Shown in pieces: positions 23,770-35,651 of a DNA stretch of 64,000 bases. Source of the stretch: Riptortus pedestris (taxonomy: Eukaryota; Arthropoda; Insecta; Hemiptera; Alydidae); contig CM032231.1 of the NCBI GenBank assembly GCA_019009955.1, forward strand, positions 109,463,501-109,527,500, given 5' to 3'. A model generated the notes under the pieces. That model did not search any database. It saw nothing but the letters and a program-made list of their open reading frames with translations, and was not told where the DNA came from. The position numbers and the translations under genes are program-made. Positions within the stretch are counted from its first letter, which is position 1. Every line of letters starts with the position of its first letter.

Positions 23770-23965
23770 TGTGTTGCAGGCAGATCTCTTTGTTTACATT
23801 TCAAACGCTTCCTGTCGGCAAGTTATTTAAATTGACTGAAACATTTCTTATTTCCGTTTGTATTTATTCACGGTGGTGTTGTGTTAGCAGAATGAAGATT
23901 TATCAATTACTAAACTTCACGAGGGAAATCTGCTTAGTTTACGCAGCCCCTGCGTGACGGACTTT
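23770..23965 (-). mobile_element. Family H 5' half, long form
   Basis: GTTTACATTTCAAACGCTTC through CACGGTGGTGTTGTGTTAGC to GTTTACGCAGCCCCTGCGTG. The 3' side is absent. Confidence 0.8.
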
Positions 23966-23971
23966 TTTACA

Positions 23972-24068
23972 TAGAAATAGGGAATATGCGGTAAGACGAT
24001 ATCACAAATGAGTTAGTCCAGGACGTGGAAAATCTGCTTAATTTACGCAGGCCCTGCGTGACGGACTT
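23972..24068 (-). mobile_element. Family H 5' end, third subtype
   Basis: AAATAGGGAATATGCGG, then TTTACGCAGGCCCTGCGTGA. It follows the preceding H 5' end in the same orientation. Confidence 0.75.
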
Positions 24069-24143
24069 TTTTATATTTATATTTCGTAATTTCAATTACA
24101 ACAAAAATATTTTCTTTATCTCGTAGTAATGTTTTTTCCTGGC

Positions 24144-24343
24144 GACTCAGGTTGGCCGTGAGAGTTAAGGCGTTGGTCTCACTCGGTAAACCAGCAGTTC
24201 GATTCTTGCCCTGGGCAGTAGGAATTTATTTAGTGACGGACTCATTAAATAAATTCCTTAGTCCCGCCTAGCTAGAAAAGGGTGGTAACCTGTGGATAAC
24301 CCTTCCCAATTAGGTCAAGTAGCATAAAGTGGACGTAAATAAA
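24144..24343 (+). mobile_element. tRNA-derived SINE
   Basis: Near full-length forward copy: GACTCAGGTTGGCC, A-box-like GAGAGTTAAGGCG, B box CAGTTCGATTCTTGCC, body CTAGAAAAGGGTGGTAACCT, tail AAATAAATAAATG. The flanks AATGTTTTTTCC and AATGTTATTCCC may be a decayed target duplication. Confidence 0.85.
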
Positions 24344-24382
24344 TAAATGTTATTCCCTCATTACAATGAAATGTTATTACAT

Positions 24383-24762
24383 TTTTAAGTAGTTGATCTC
24401 TCATATGAAGTGCGCCTGAGCGTGTTAAGAACCATATTGAGCCTGACAGAGGGTTAAATTTTATTTTTGTTGTTTTGTATTTACTCCAATGTATTTCCAT
24501 TTAATTAATACTCTTAAGTTGGCGGGACTGATCGGCGCCGTCTGGGCTTAAGGAGGTCTTGTTTAATTCCTTTCCAATACAAACATCTGAGCTTCCGCTC
24601 GACATTTCTCAGATGGTCAGTATTCTCTTCATTCTGCTCATAATAAAGATCAAATAAACATTTTCAAGGCAAGAATTAAAATTTAAATTGTTAGTTGTCT
24701 CTAGGTATTTGTATGAATCCCATCTCATAAAGATACATTAAAAGCCATATCTGGTACATAAG
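24383..24762 (+). repeat. Dispersed repeat X, copy 2
   Basis: Nearly identical to 18640-19022, differing mainly by scattered single-base changes. It lies between two SINE copies. No coding capacity. Confidence 0.7.
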
Positions 24763-24775
24763 CTCCTAATAAGAC

Positions 24776-24932
24776 GTTGGGGCTCTTCCCACCTTGGGCA
24801 ATAGGTATTTATTTAGTGACAACATTAAATAAATTCCTTAGTTCCACTCTGACTGGAAAAGGGTGGTAACCTGTAGATAACCCGTCCCTATTGGCCTTAG
24901 TAGTGGGAAGTGGACGTAAATAATAATAAAAA
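24776..24932 (+). mobile_element. tRNA-derived SINE, 5' truncated
   Basis: CTTGGGCAATAGGTATTTAT through CTGGAAAAGGGTGGTAACCT to GTGGACGTAAATAATAATAA. Its A-rich tail is the insertion site of the next H element. Confidence 0.8.
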
Positions 24933-25500
24933 GTCCGTCACGCAGGGGCTCCGTAAACTAAGCAGATTTCCCACGTGAAGTTTTACAATAGAGAAATTTC
25001 ACGAGAGCCGAACAGTTAAGGAAACGGCCGAACTAGTTTTGGGCAGGACGCACTCATCTGTTATCCACCCAGATATAATAAAAATTCAAATATCTCGTTT
25101 AATATTCAAGATAGAGAATAAATTTATATAATAATATTTATAGTAAATTTAATTTGCAATAAGATTGATTCTGTACAATTTTTCGATCCGACGTATAGTA
25201 ACGGAGATATTTCGAATTTTCGATAATCCTCTCCTGTAACCCCCCCCCTCCCACTGGTCCGATTTCAGCTGTTAACGAACTTGATCTTTCTTTTTATATA
25301 AAACGACTTAATATCGAGTTTGGTGACGATCAAACAAAAATTGCGACCGCTAGAGTGCTAACAGACAAATATATATACACAGTTTTGAACGGACCTCATT
25401 TTCGTCATCAAAATAGGTAGGATCGATGGACATTTGAAGAAACATTTCATAATGAGTACGACCTCAATAGCTGATTTCCCTTAGGGGAAATCTGCTAAAA
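24933..25500 (+). mobile_element. Complete family H element, short form
   Basis: GTCCGTCACGCAGGGGCTCC to GGGGAAATCTGCTAAAA, inserted in the A-rich tail of a SINE. It has a poly-C tract at about 25240-25248 and a very short AT core. The 5' hairpin has one mismatch. Confidence 0.9.
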
Positions 25501-25602
25501 CGGTACTAGAATGAGATATGTTAAATTATTTTATGATCCCATGATTTGGAATGGTGACATTGTGTAAATGAACTTAAAAAACGTATAACCAAACATTTTA
25601 GC

Positions 25603-26165
25603 AGATTTCCCTTAAAAAATGAGTTACTGAGGACCTACTCATGATAAAGTAATGAATGTTGAAGTTCCTTAGCGGCTGAAATCGGACCAGGGGGAGGTGA
25701 GTGGGGAGGGCTTCAGAGAGGGAAATATTGAAAATTCCTAGTATCTCCGTTACTATACGTCAGATCGAAAAATACATAGAATCAATCTTATTGTAAACTC
25801 AATATACTATAACTGTTGTTATATACTTCATTTATTCTCTATCTTGTTAACCGAGATATTTGCATTTTTCAGTTTTCAGACTTCAGCAAACCCCCTTCTT
25901 CTACTCATGTTCCATAAACAATGCTCTGTTATATAATAAATTACATTATTCAAAGCTTAAATAAGAAATATTGTTTTGAAAAGACATTTATTATGCGAGA
26001 TACAAGCAAAAATGTTCTGGTGACTCCTTCGTCTTGTGTTCGTGGACAACTAAAATTTCATTGATTTAGATAAAACTATTCAGATTCATTATAAATTATA
26101 ATAAGCACTAGATATAGTAAATAGTTTTCGATAAAATTAATACCTTATACTTTCATATATTTCAG
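25603..26165 (-). mobile_element. Family H element, long form, 5' truncated
   Basis: Starts TTTTAGCAGATTTCCCTTAA, but most of the 3' block and the AT core are deleted. The body and long-form interior follow up to TTTCAGTAATT, where the next H element begins without a gap. Confidence 0.8.
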
Positions 26166-26292
26166 TAATTTTAGCAGATTTCCCTTAAGGGAAATCAGCT
26201 ATTGAGGTCGTACTCATGACACGAGTTTCGAAAAATGTCTTCAAATGTCCATCGATCCTACCCAGCAAATGACGAAAATGAGGTCCGTTCAA

Positions 26293-26349
<57 letters not shown>

Positions 26350-26350
<1 letters not shown>

Positions 26351-27367
26351 TAGCTCAGATACCCGGCTTCGCCCGGGAATTCATTTGAGGCTGGATGGTG
26401 ATGGTATTTTTTTGGCAAGGCTTTACTTTGCACAATATTTTGACATTTACCAATCCCAGTGTTTAGGGTTAATACCCGTCATTTCTGTGGATTTGTTAAT
26501 AATAAAATTTGTAAATTCAGGCCTCCCTTACAACCCCCACTCCTGCCCGTCCCTAGAAATGTTAGTATGGCTTATAAGGAAGGCGTTAGTGCTAATGCAC
26601 ATACCGAGTGTTTTATTTAGTACGGTTGAGTCTTTTGTGCCGAATAAAGTTGTTGACTCCCGCTATAATTTTTAGCGTATGAGGCCTTTATACTTCGGTA
26701 TACGACGATAGTGTATATAACAAAAGTTTCTCTAAATAACAAAATAAACAACTTTAGTTATGTGCATATTTGCCGAAACCCCAGTAGAAAACGAAATATC
26801 ACTATTTTTAATTTCAGGCCTCCCTTATAACCCCCACTCCTGCCCGTCCCTAGAAATGTTAGTATGGCTTATTATAAGGAAGACGTTAGTGCTAATTCAA
26901 ATACCGAGTTTGATTTAGTTCGGTTGAGTTTTTTGTGCCAAATAAAATTGTTGACTTCCGCAGTAGTTTTTAACGTATAATTCATTTATACTTAGGTATA
27001 TGACAAAAGTGTATATAACAAAAGTTACTCTAAATAACAAAATAAACAATTGTTGTTATGTGCATTATTGCCAAAAATGCAATAGGAAACGAAATATCGC
27101 TATTTTTAATTTTAGGCCTCCCTTATAACCCCCACTTCTGTTCGTCTCAGAGAATATTAACATAGCCTAAAGTCTAAGTTGAGTTAGTCGTAATATACAT
27201 ACCAAGTTTCATAAAATTCGGTTCAGCCGTTTATGCGTGAAAAGGTAACAAACAAACAAACAAACAGACACGAAAGAAACAAAATGCAGTTATGGTGTCT
27301 ATGACATGTGAAACGAAAAGTAATCGTGAAATTTCGCGAAAAAAATCAATGTACAGACAGAGGTTAC

Positions 27368-27410
<43 letters not shown>
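26350..27410 (+). mobile_element. CTAGCT-type element, left arm of inverted repeat
   Basis: Begins CTAGCTCAGATACCCGGCTT, then TTCGCCCGGGAATTCATTTG. It contains three internal units marked by GCCTCCCTTA at 26521, 26818 and 27116 (spacing 297 and 298 bp). It then has TTCGGTTCAGCCGTTTATGC, a short CAAA array near 27250-27265 and a non-repetitive end. The start hairpin, the GGTTCAGCCGTTT string and the CAAA run resemble the ends of retroposons common in arthropods. I cannot name the family. No open frame of interest. Confidence 0.75.
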
Positions 27411-27425
<15 letters not shown>

Positions 27426-27440
27426 ATATATATATAAAAT
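27373..27440. repeat. (AT)n spacer at the centre of the inverted repeat
   Basis: An AT run flanked on both sides by TGTAACCTCT/AGAGGTTACA-containing arms of about 90 bp that are almost perfectly complementary (27288-27372 and 27437-27522). Confidence 0.95.
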
Positions 27441-29085
27441 TGTAACCTCTGTCTGTACATTGATTTTTTTCCCGAAATTTCACGATAACTTTTCGTTTCA
27501 CATGTCATAGACACCATAACTGCATTTTGTTTCTTTGGTGTCTGTTTGTTTGTTTGTTTGTTTATTTGTTTGTTTGTTTATTTGTTTGTTTGTTTGTTTG
27601 TTACCTTTTCACGCAAAAACGGCTGAACCGAATTTTATGAAACTTGGTATGTATATTACTACTAGCCCAACTTAGACTTTAGGCTATATTAATATTCTCT
27701 AAGACGAACAGGAGTGGGGGTTATAAGGGAGGCCTGAAATTAAAAATAGCGATATTTCGTTTCCTATTGCTTTTTCAGCAAATATGCACATAACAAAAGT
27801 TGTTTATTTTGTAATTTAGAGTAACTTTTGTTATATGCACTTTTGCCGTATACGGAAGTATAAATGAGTTATACGCTAAAAACTATAGCGGGATTCCACA
27901 ATTTCATTTGGCACAAAAGACTCAACCGAACTAAACCAAACTCGCTATGTGAATTAATACTTACGATTTCCTTATAATAAGCCATATTAAAATTCTATGT
28001 GACGCGCAGGAGTGGGGGTTATAAGGGAGGCCTGAAATTAAAAAATAGCGATATTTCGTTTCCTATTGCTTTTTCAGCAAATATACACATAACAAAAGTT
28101 GTTTATTTTGTTATTTAGAGTAACTTTTATTATATACACTTTTGCATATACGGAAGTATAAATGAGTTATACGCTAAAAACTATAGCGGGAGTCCACAAT
28201 TTTATTTGGCACAAAAGACTCAACCGAACTAAACCAAACTCGCTATGAGAATTAATACTAACGATTTCCTTATAATAAGCCATACTAACATTTCTAGGGA
28301 CGGGCAGGAGTGGGGGTTATAAGGGAGGCCTGAAATTAAAAATAGCGATATTTCGTTTCCTATTGCTGTTTCAGCAAATATGAACATAACAAAAGTTGTT
28401 TATTTTGTTATTTTGGAGTAACTTTTGTCATATGCACTTTTGCCGTATACGGAAGCATAAATGAGTTATACGCTATAAACTAAAGCGGGAGTCCACAATT
28501 TTATTTGGCACTAAAGACTCAACCGAATTAAACCAAACTCGGTATGTGAATTAGCACTAACGCCTTAAGTATAACTAGCCATACCAACATTTCTAGGGAC
28601 GGGCAGGAGTGGGGGTTGTATGGGAGGCCTGAATTTAAAATAGCGGTATTTCGTTTTCTATTCGTTTTTAGGCAAATATGAACATAGCAAAAGTTGTTTA
28701 TTTTGTTATTTAGAGTAACTTTTGTGATATTCATTTTTGTCATTTAACAAAGTATAATTTCTCCAGGAACATTGTGTGGAGAAAGTAATTTGCGTAGAAA
28801 TATTATATTATAGAAAAATTAATTCAATCTATTTTAATATTTGGTCTTAATAACTAAAATCTTTGCATAATGCACAGGAGACGGGAAATATGACAATTTG
28901 GAGGACAGTGAAGACTTACATAAAAAATTAATTTCCTTATTAGCAAATGCCAACAACGGGTATTAACACTAAACACTGGGACGGGTAAATGTCAAAATAT
29001 TGTGGAAAGTAAAGCCTTGCCAAAAATATACCATCTTCATTCAGCCTCAAATGAATTCCCGGGCGAAGCCGGGTACCTTAGCTAG
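27411..29085 (-). mobile_element. CTAGCT-type element, right arm of inverted repeat
   Basis: Reverse copy of the left arm: a long TTTG array at 27540-27600, the complement of GGTTCAGCCGTTT, four internal units (markers at 27733, 28031, 28329 and 28628, spacing 298-299 bp), then the CCCGGGCGAAGCCGGG hairpin and TTAGCTAG end. It has one more internal unit than the left arm. Confidence 0.75.
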
Positions 29086-29572
29086 TATATATATATATAT
29101 ATATTTGTCTGTTAACGCTCTAGCGGTCGCAATTTTTGTTTGATCGTTACCAAACTCGGAATTTAATCGTTTTATGTAAAAAGGAAGATCAAGTTCGTTA
29201 ATGGCTGAAATCGGACCAGTGGGAGGGGGGGTTTAGAGGAGGGATTTTCAAAATATCTCCGTTACCATACGTCGGATCAATAAATTGTATAGAACCAATC
29301 TTATTGCAAATTAAATTTACTATAAATATTGTTCTATACATTTATTCTGTATCTTTAATATTAACCGAGATATTTGCATTTGTATTGTGAGTGTGGTCGG
29401 CTATGTTCGGGAGTTTCCGCCTAGCGCTAGTGCAGCAGTTTCACTAACTATTCGTCCTCGTGAATAGGTTACTACTACTGTTATTATTAGGCAGATTTCT
29501 CTATTGTAAAACTTCACGTGGGAAATCTGCTTAGTTTACGCAGCCCCTGCGTGACGAACGTTTTTTCTTTCA

Positions 29573-29712
29573 GGTGAGAGGTTGGCAGACCCATTTGTTT
29601 ACATTTCAGACGCTTCACGTTAGAAAGTTATAAAAATTGACTGAAAGAAGAATTTTTTTATTCACATAATGTTAACGGAGATGCTGTGTTATCAATATGT
29701 AGATTTTTCTAT
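29573..29712 (-). mobile_element. Family H fragment, long-form interior
   Basis: AGGTTGGCAGACCCATTTGT, GTTTACATTTCAGACGCTTC and TGTTATCAATATGTAG. It lies just beyond the 5' end of another H copy. Confidence 0.65.
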
Positions 29713-29789
29713 GTCAAGCCAATTTATTGTTTGCCGTGCCATCTAGACTTCGTAAATATAATTAAATCATTGTGTCAAGATTAAATAAA

Positions 29790-30215
29790 AGTCCGTCAAG
29801 AAGGGCATGCGTTAACTAAGCAGATTCCCCACTTGTGCCTCGTATATGCATTTATCTAAAAAAGTAAATGTTCAAGATATTTAGTATTCATGCTTCAAAT
29901 AAAGTGGTTCATTATATAACAGATTATTATTAATATGCCATGAGTAGGAATGGGGTTTATTACTGGTCGAAAACCAAAATATAGAAATATTTCGGTTAAT
30001 ATTCAATATATGTATATGTACATAACAACATTTTTAGATTATTAAATTTGCAATATTATTATTTGATCTGATACGTAATTACGAAGATATATCGAATTCT
30101 CAAAATTTCCACCCTCATTAACCCCCTCCCCTCCCCAGGTCCATTTCAGCAGTTGATAAACTTGATTTTTCTTTTTACATAAAATGCTTATAGCTTCTTT
30201 ATGTGAAATCTGCTT
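29790..30215 (+). mobile_element. Family H 5' half
   Basis: AGTCCGTCAAGAAGGGCATG, then the third-subtype 5' region and body to CTTTTTACATAAAATGC. The AT core and 3' block are missing. Confidence 0.7.
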
Positions 30216-30770
30216 TTTAACAACAGAACTACATTAATAAATTACTGGAAAACCTTTTTTAGAATATTTTAGTCTGTATCACTATTGTGCCTAGTTTAAA
30301 CATTTACTTCATCATTGTACTTTATTGCCTAACAGAGTTATAACACTTAAGAAATTGACTTATTAAAGTACATTCCTTTATACATTGATATATAGTTTAT
30401 GAACACCTACTTAAGCAATATCCAAAATTAAATACAGTAGCTGGTTATCTTATCTCAATTACTGTTATGTTATTTGTTCTTACAGTATAAGGAATAGTTT
30501 AAATACAAAGAGTACTACATTTACGATTTATTACTACCTTATTATTATTGTTACTATTAAAGGTTAACTAATAAATCTTAATAACTACTAATTAATGAGT
30601 GGTATTAGGAAATAAACTTTATCTGGATAACACAAATAATGAAGTATCCATTAGGGCTGCGTAATCTGTTATTATTTCTCAAGTGCTGGATTAGTATGGA
30701 GATGATATCATTTGAGTCGGAGTTTGGTGGAAGCTGAAACCGCGGAAGTATCATGATTTCAAAAATAATT
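30216..30770. other. No recognisable feature
   Basis: AT-rich sequence with no repeat termini or coding pattern. Confidence 0.4.
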
Positions 30771-30773
30771 GAA

Positions 30774-31306
30774 AGTCCGTCACCCAGGGGCTGCGTAAAC
30801 TAAGCAGATTTCCCACGCAAAGTATTACAATAGAGAAATCTGCTTAATAACAACGGAAGTAGTGAGGAAACTCTAAACCTATACACGAGGGACGAATAGT
30901 TACGGCAACGGCCTCCAGAGCTCTCGCATAGCCCACTCCTGTTGACCGCACATACAATACAAATGCAAATATCTCGGTTAGTATTAAAGATACAGAATAA
31001 TTGTATATAACAATATTTATAGTAAATTTAATTTGCAATAAGATTAATTCTATACAATTTTACGATCCGACGTATGGTAACGGAGATATTTAGAATTTTC
31101 GAAACGAACTTGATCTGTCTTTTGCATAAAACGTTTAAATATCGAGTTTGGTAACGATCAAACAAAAATTGCGACCGCTTGAGTGTTAACAGACAAATAT
31201 TTATATAATTTTGAACGGACCTCATTTTCCTCATCTCCTGGGTAGGATCGATGGATATTTGAAGAAAAGTTTCGAAAATCGCGTCATGAGTACAACCTCA
31301 ATAGCT
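30774..31306 (+). mobile_element. Family H element, short form, 3' end lost
   Basis: AGTCCGTCACCCAGGGGCTG to CTCAATAGCTGAG, then a poly-G run replaces the palindrome. The body lacks part of the poly-C region. A duplicate of the 3' block (AAATCGCGTCATGAGTACGA) follows at 31349-31402. Confidence 0.8.
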
Positions 31307-31402
31307 GAGGGGGGGTATATATTTGTGTTACAAAAAAAAAGCATAGAACAACAATTAAAAATCGCGTCATGAGTACGACCTCAATAGCTGATATCCCTTT
31401 AG

Positions 31403-31880
31403 AACATCAATCAAACTATAATTACATGAAGTAGTCAACAGCACAGCATACAATCCATGTAAACATAGTAGGGCCTTCAAAATTCCATCTATGTAAGATA
31501 GATAAAATATTCTATTGGATTTATTAGGAAAATTGAAATTGCATGACAATAAATTTAAGCTGACTAAAATGTTTGAGTAAATGGAATAATGAGTTACCCT
31601 GAAAAGAGAAAAAAAATTTCTTTGTCCTTAATCCTGAACCTCGATTAAAATATTACTCCTTAGTTAGTTAAACGATTTTTGGTATTATATTAAATTAGTC
31701 CTTTGCTTTTTTCCAAAAGAACTAAGATTAAACCTTTTTCTCTTTCATCAGAAGGGGAACTAAAATTAATTTAGACTTAAAAAAATAATCCTTTCCATAG
31801 GACAGACGGTTTTTTCATAGTTGTTAAATGTGAATTATTTTACTAACTTATGAACTACTCGATTAATGCTCAAGACTGAT
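31403..31880. other. No recognisable feature
   Basis: AT-rich. No open frame or repeat match that I can support. Confidence 0.4.
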
Positions 31881-31910
31881 TCATACAGTTTTGAACGGAT
31901 CTCAATTTAT

Positions 31911-32461
31911 TAACAGATTTCACTTAAGGGAAATCATCTATTGAGGTCGTACTCATAACGCGATTTTCGAAAATTATCATCAAATATCCATGGATCCTAC
32001 CCAGTGGATGACGAAAATAAGGTCCGTTCAAAATTATATATATATTTCTCTGTTAACGCTCTAGCGGTCGCAATTTTTGTTAGATCGTTACCAACCTCGA
32101 TATTTAAACGTTTTATGTAAAAAGAAAGACCCAGTTCGTTAGTTAGAGGGGGGAGGGGATTTTCGAAAATTCGAAATATCACCGTTACCATACTTCAGAT
32201 CAAAGAATATGTATAGAACCAACCTTATTGTAAATTAAATTTACTATTAATATTGTTTTATACATTTATTCTCTATCTTGAATATTAATCGAGATATTTT
32301 CAATTTTATTAAATTTGGGCCGATAACGGACGCCTAAATTTCCCGCTAAAAGCTAGTTCGCCCCTTTGCCGTAACTGTTTGGCTCTCGTATGAAGATTTC
32401 TCAATTGTATAACTTCACGTGGGAAATCTGCTTAGTTTACGCAGCCCCTGCGTGACGGACT
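31911..32461 (-). mobile_element. Family H element, short form
   Basis: TTAACAGATTTCACTTAAGG to TTTACGCAGCCCCTGCGTGA. A short AT core lies at about 32036-32046. A separate small forward fragment TTTTGAACGGATCTCA precedes it. Confidence 0.85.
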
Positions 32462-32471
32462 TTTTAGGCAT

Positions 32472-32566
32472 GTAATAGGTAGGATCGATGGACATTTGAA
32501 GAAATATTTCGAAAATCGCGTCATGAGTACGACCTCAATAGCTGATTTCCCTTAAGAGAAATCTGC
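32472..32566 (+). mobile_element. Family H 3' end fragment
   Basis: TAGGTAGGATCGATGGACAT to CTTAAGAGAAATCTGC. It lies immediately beyond the 5' end of the preceding reverse copy. Confidence 0.75.
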
Positions 32567-33198
32567 ACAAACTGGGGCTAACTAACATTCTACAGATTAT
32601 GTTAAAACTTATTTTTTACGTTTAGCCATTCTGGTAAGTGCTGAGAAAAAATTGGTTCCTAATGAGGATTGATAATTACGATTATGTAGTTCATCACGGG
32701 ATCCTCGGGCAACAAGAATATTAGTTCTCAATATAATAACAAATTTTCGGAATTAAATTAATTCAGTTGAAAGTTTACCTACAGGCTAATTCTTAATCCT
32801 ATCTGAGCTTATGCGAACTACGGACGAATTTAATATTTAATTCAATATTCCTGGATTACAACTAATTAATCCTTCGTTTAATCGAAGTTCAGGATTAATA
32901 ATTAAAACATCTTCTTTTTACGCTGTATCCTTCAATTTTTAAGTAGTTTGGAACTTTAGAATGTTTATAATTCACTGATTAGTGACATTAAATTTCAATT
33001 ATTTATGAAGCATAATTATCAGGAGTTCCATAGAATATGTCCGGAAGACTTAACTTATTTGAGGAAGAAAGGTGTATTTCATGAATTATTTAAAAAAAAA
33101 AAATAAAAACAGTCTAGTTCTGAGTTTGCAGTAGACAACTCAACTTAAGTTTTTCAATTGAAGCTGATTAAGAACTAATTTAGCTCGTTTTTTTGTTG

Positions 33199-33273
33199 TT
33201 TTTAGCAGATTTCCATCGATTAGCAAGTGTCCATCGATCCTACTTAGTAGATGACGAAAATGTCCGTTCAAAA

Positions 33274-33315
<42 letters not shown>

Positions 33316-34115
33316 CTGTTACCGCTCTAGCGGTCGCAATTTTTGTTTGATCGTTACGAAACTCGAAATTTAGTCGTTTTATGTAAAAAGAAAGATCAAG
33401 TTCGTTAACGGCTGAAATCGGACCAGTGGGAGGGGGTTTAGAGGGGCGGATTTTCGAAAATTCGAAATATCTCCGTTACTATACGTCGGATCGAAAAAAA
33501 GTATAGAATCAATCTTATTGCAAATTACAATTACTATAAGTATTGTTTTATACATATTTTCCGTATAATGAGTATTAACCGAAATATTTGTATTTTATTG
33601 TAATGAGTTCCGCTTTCAGTAAACGCCCACTCCTACTAGGGACATATTAATAATAAGCTGATATCTCATGAACCACTTCATTACTGGGTTAAATACAAAA
33701 TATTGTTTTCAACAAAGCTTTATTTTACGAGGTACAAACAAATACGTTCTGTTGACCCCCCCCCCCTTTTCTAGGACTACAAAAATCTGAGTGATTGAGA
33801 TAGAAATTATTTTGATTCATTTCAAATTACTCCACTAACTATAGAAAATAATTTTCAATAAAATTAATATTTTATATTCAAATATATTTCTTTAATTGTT
33901 TGTTTTTCCGGTCTATCTATCGATACTGCGCTACAAGGTTGGATAACCTGTTTGTTTACAATCCAGCCGTTTTACGTTGTAGGGATTATTAACTTATATT
34001 GTAAATTCACTGAATGATTTCTCAATGCCGTTTGTAATTATTCACTAATATTCACGGAAGTGTTACCTTTATGTATATTTATCTATTGTAAACCTTCGCT
34101 GGCTAACCTGCTTGT
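33199..34115 (-). mobile_element. Family H element, long form, inside satellite
   Basis: TTTTTAGCAGATTTCCATCG (3' block partly deleted), AT core at 33278-33311, body, poly-C tract at 33757-33767, long-form interior to AACCTTCGCTGGC. The 5' hairpin is not intact. Confidence 0.8.
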
Positions 34116-34149
34116 TCCTTAATCATGTGAAAATCTCTTAACCGTCTGA

Positions 34150-34450
34150 ATCGTATTTTGCACCCCCTTTCTGTTTTCTTCCCGGATTCCTAAATTTGGA
34201 ATGGTTGTGATTAAAATTATTCTGGTTTATTATTAATTACAGTACTAGATATATGTAATAAATAGTTACGAATAAAATTTAGAACTATTCAAATATATTT
34301 CCGTAATTGCTTTTATTTCCGGTAAAAACCTGATTGTTTACAACTCAGACTGTTTCTATCAGGAAGGTTCTTACCATTTGACTTGCCCTTTATTTGTTTA
34401 CTTAATATTCACCGCAGTATTAAGTCTTACAAATAATGGATATTCTGTGG
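34150..34450 (-). mobile_element. Family H fragment, long-form interior
   Basis: Repeats the interior seen just upstream (GATTAAAATTATTCTGGTTT, ATTACAGTACTAGATATATG, TTTACTTAATATTCACCGCA). It could be a partial duplication of the neighbouring copy. Confidence 0.65.
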
Positions 34451-34574
34451 TACTATTTAGTGTTGGTGTAATAATTGTTCAGAGCTCTACTATCATTAGA
34501 GGTAAGTCCATCTTTTGTGTTCTTGATGTTTTTTTGAGATTGAATTGTTTTTAATTTAATCTCGGAGCCTAACG

Positions 34575-34708
34575 AACGAGAGTTACTTTCCCGCCAAAAG
34601 CTAGTTTCGCCGTTTCCTTTACTGGCTCGGCTCTCGTGAAATTTCTCTATTGTAAAACTTCACGTGGGAAATCTGCTTAATTTACGCAGCCCCTGCGTGA
34701 CGGACTTT
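34575..34708 (-). mobile_element. Family H 5' end, short form
   Basis: GAGAGTTACTTTCCCGCCAA, CTCTATTGTAAAACTTCACG and TTTACGCAGCCCCTGCGTGA. Array sequence (AAGTTGTTTCCTTTC) follows. Confidence 0.8.
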
Positions 34709-35057
34709 ATTAAGTTGTTTCCTTTCATTTTTAAATATTCGTGATCTGTCACGCATGAGCTGCGTAAACTAAGCAGATTTCCCATGTGAAGTTCTCCAAT
34801 AGAGAAATCTACATACTGGTAACACAATACCACCGTGATTAAATACAAACGGTATTGAGAAATCTTCTAGTTAATTAAAATAAATTCCCACCTGAAACGG
34901 CTTCTGAATTGTAAGAAAAATTTATATTTTAATAACTCAAATTTTAGTAGTCCAAGAACAAAAGAAGGGGAGGCGGATGAACAGAACGTATTTGCATCTC
35001 TCACAATCTCACAAAGTAACGAAGGTAAGGTAAGGTTAGAAACGACAGGTAAGGTTA

Positions 35058-35651
35058 TTTTATTTATTTGAGAAGCCGCTACAATGGCGATTCATCTTTT
35101 GACATATTGAAATATAATTTTACAAAATTAGATAAATATTAAAAATTTTACAATGCTAAATGTTATAAATGTACAAAATAGACGACAATGTACAAAATGG
35201 CGATTTTTAACATGCTAAAATATAATTTCACAAAATTAAATAAATATTAAAATTTTTACACAGCTAACATTTACAAATGTATAAAATTGACAAAACTAAA
35301 TATAAATTGTTACTATATTTACAACAAAAGGAAAAAAAAAACAAAATACAAATAAAACAAACAAAAAAAAACTAAAAGAAAAACTATAAATAGTTAAACT
35401 GGAAGAAGGCAAAACTTATATTCCACAGTGGTTGCTATATCTAACTTTCATAATTATAGATAATAGCTTTTATATTTCATCAAATAATCCATTATTTCTT
35501 AAATACTTAAAAACATCATCTATAAATTGGCTACTGTCGGCCAGTAGTTGGCATACATTTGTGGGCCATGGGTACGTTTTCACTTGTGTGCAGTCAGTTA
35601 GTATTTGTTTTACAGTCAGCCTTCTGATGCAGTAGCGACATATAGCTTCAT
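35058..35651 (-). mobile_element. 5'-truncated non-LTR retrotransposon with 15-bp duplication
   Basis: Flanked by identical CGACAGGTAAGGTTA at 35043-35057 and 35652-35666. On the reverse strand it begins in the C-terminal coding region, is followed by a long A-rich 3' untranslated region with internal repeats (ATAATTTTACAAAATTA-like strings), and ends CTCAAATAAATAAAA. 5' truncation plus a long target duplication is the usual outcome of target-primed reverse transcription. Confidence 0.92.
35470..35651 (-). pseudogene. C-terminal tail of a non-LTR retrotransposon ORF2
   Basis: An open reading of 59 codons then TAA (35649-35470). It contains CRYCIRRLTVKQILTDC, the CxxC...HIL..C-type zinc-binding tail that follows RNase H in I/Jockey-like elements; the usual His is Gln here. 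It continues with FIDDVFKYLRNNGLFDEI, which matches the usual ending (D...IFxYLKxxGxxxxI). There is no frame damage in this short piece, so the insertion may be fairly recent. Confidence 0.9.

Larger units (their letters stand above)
26167..29559 (-). mobile_element. Family H element split by a 2.7-kb inverted repeat
   Basis: The 3' block TTTTAGCAGATTTCCCTTAA to CCGTTCAAAACTATATAT is at 26167-26349. The remainder resumes at 29086 with (AT)n and TTTGTCTGTTAACGCTCTAG and ends at CAGCCCCTGCGTGACGAAC. Together they make one short-form H copy opened in its (AT)n core. Confidence 0.85.

Noticed and set aside
26356..26371. CCCGGCTTCGCCCGGG hairpin as a bacterial-type terminator
   Set aside because: It is a fixed part of the CTAGCT-type element's end and the window is eukaryotic.
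26235..26675. 146-codon forward frame with a Tyr-Ile repeat
   Set aside because: It translates an H 3' block, an AT microsatellite and a CTAGCT-type element in series. It is an artefact of repeats, as are the similar frames at 7957, 16338, 17588, 27292, 27299 and 60900.
27292..27517. Two almost identical 72-codon proteins on opposite strands
   Set aside because: They arise from the inverted repeat around the AT spacer. No evidence of translation.
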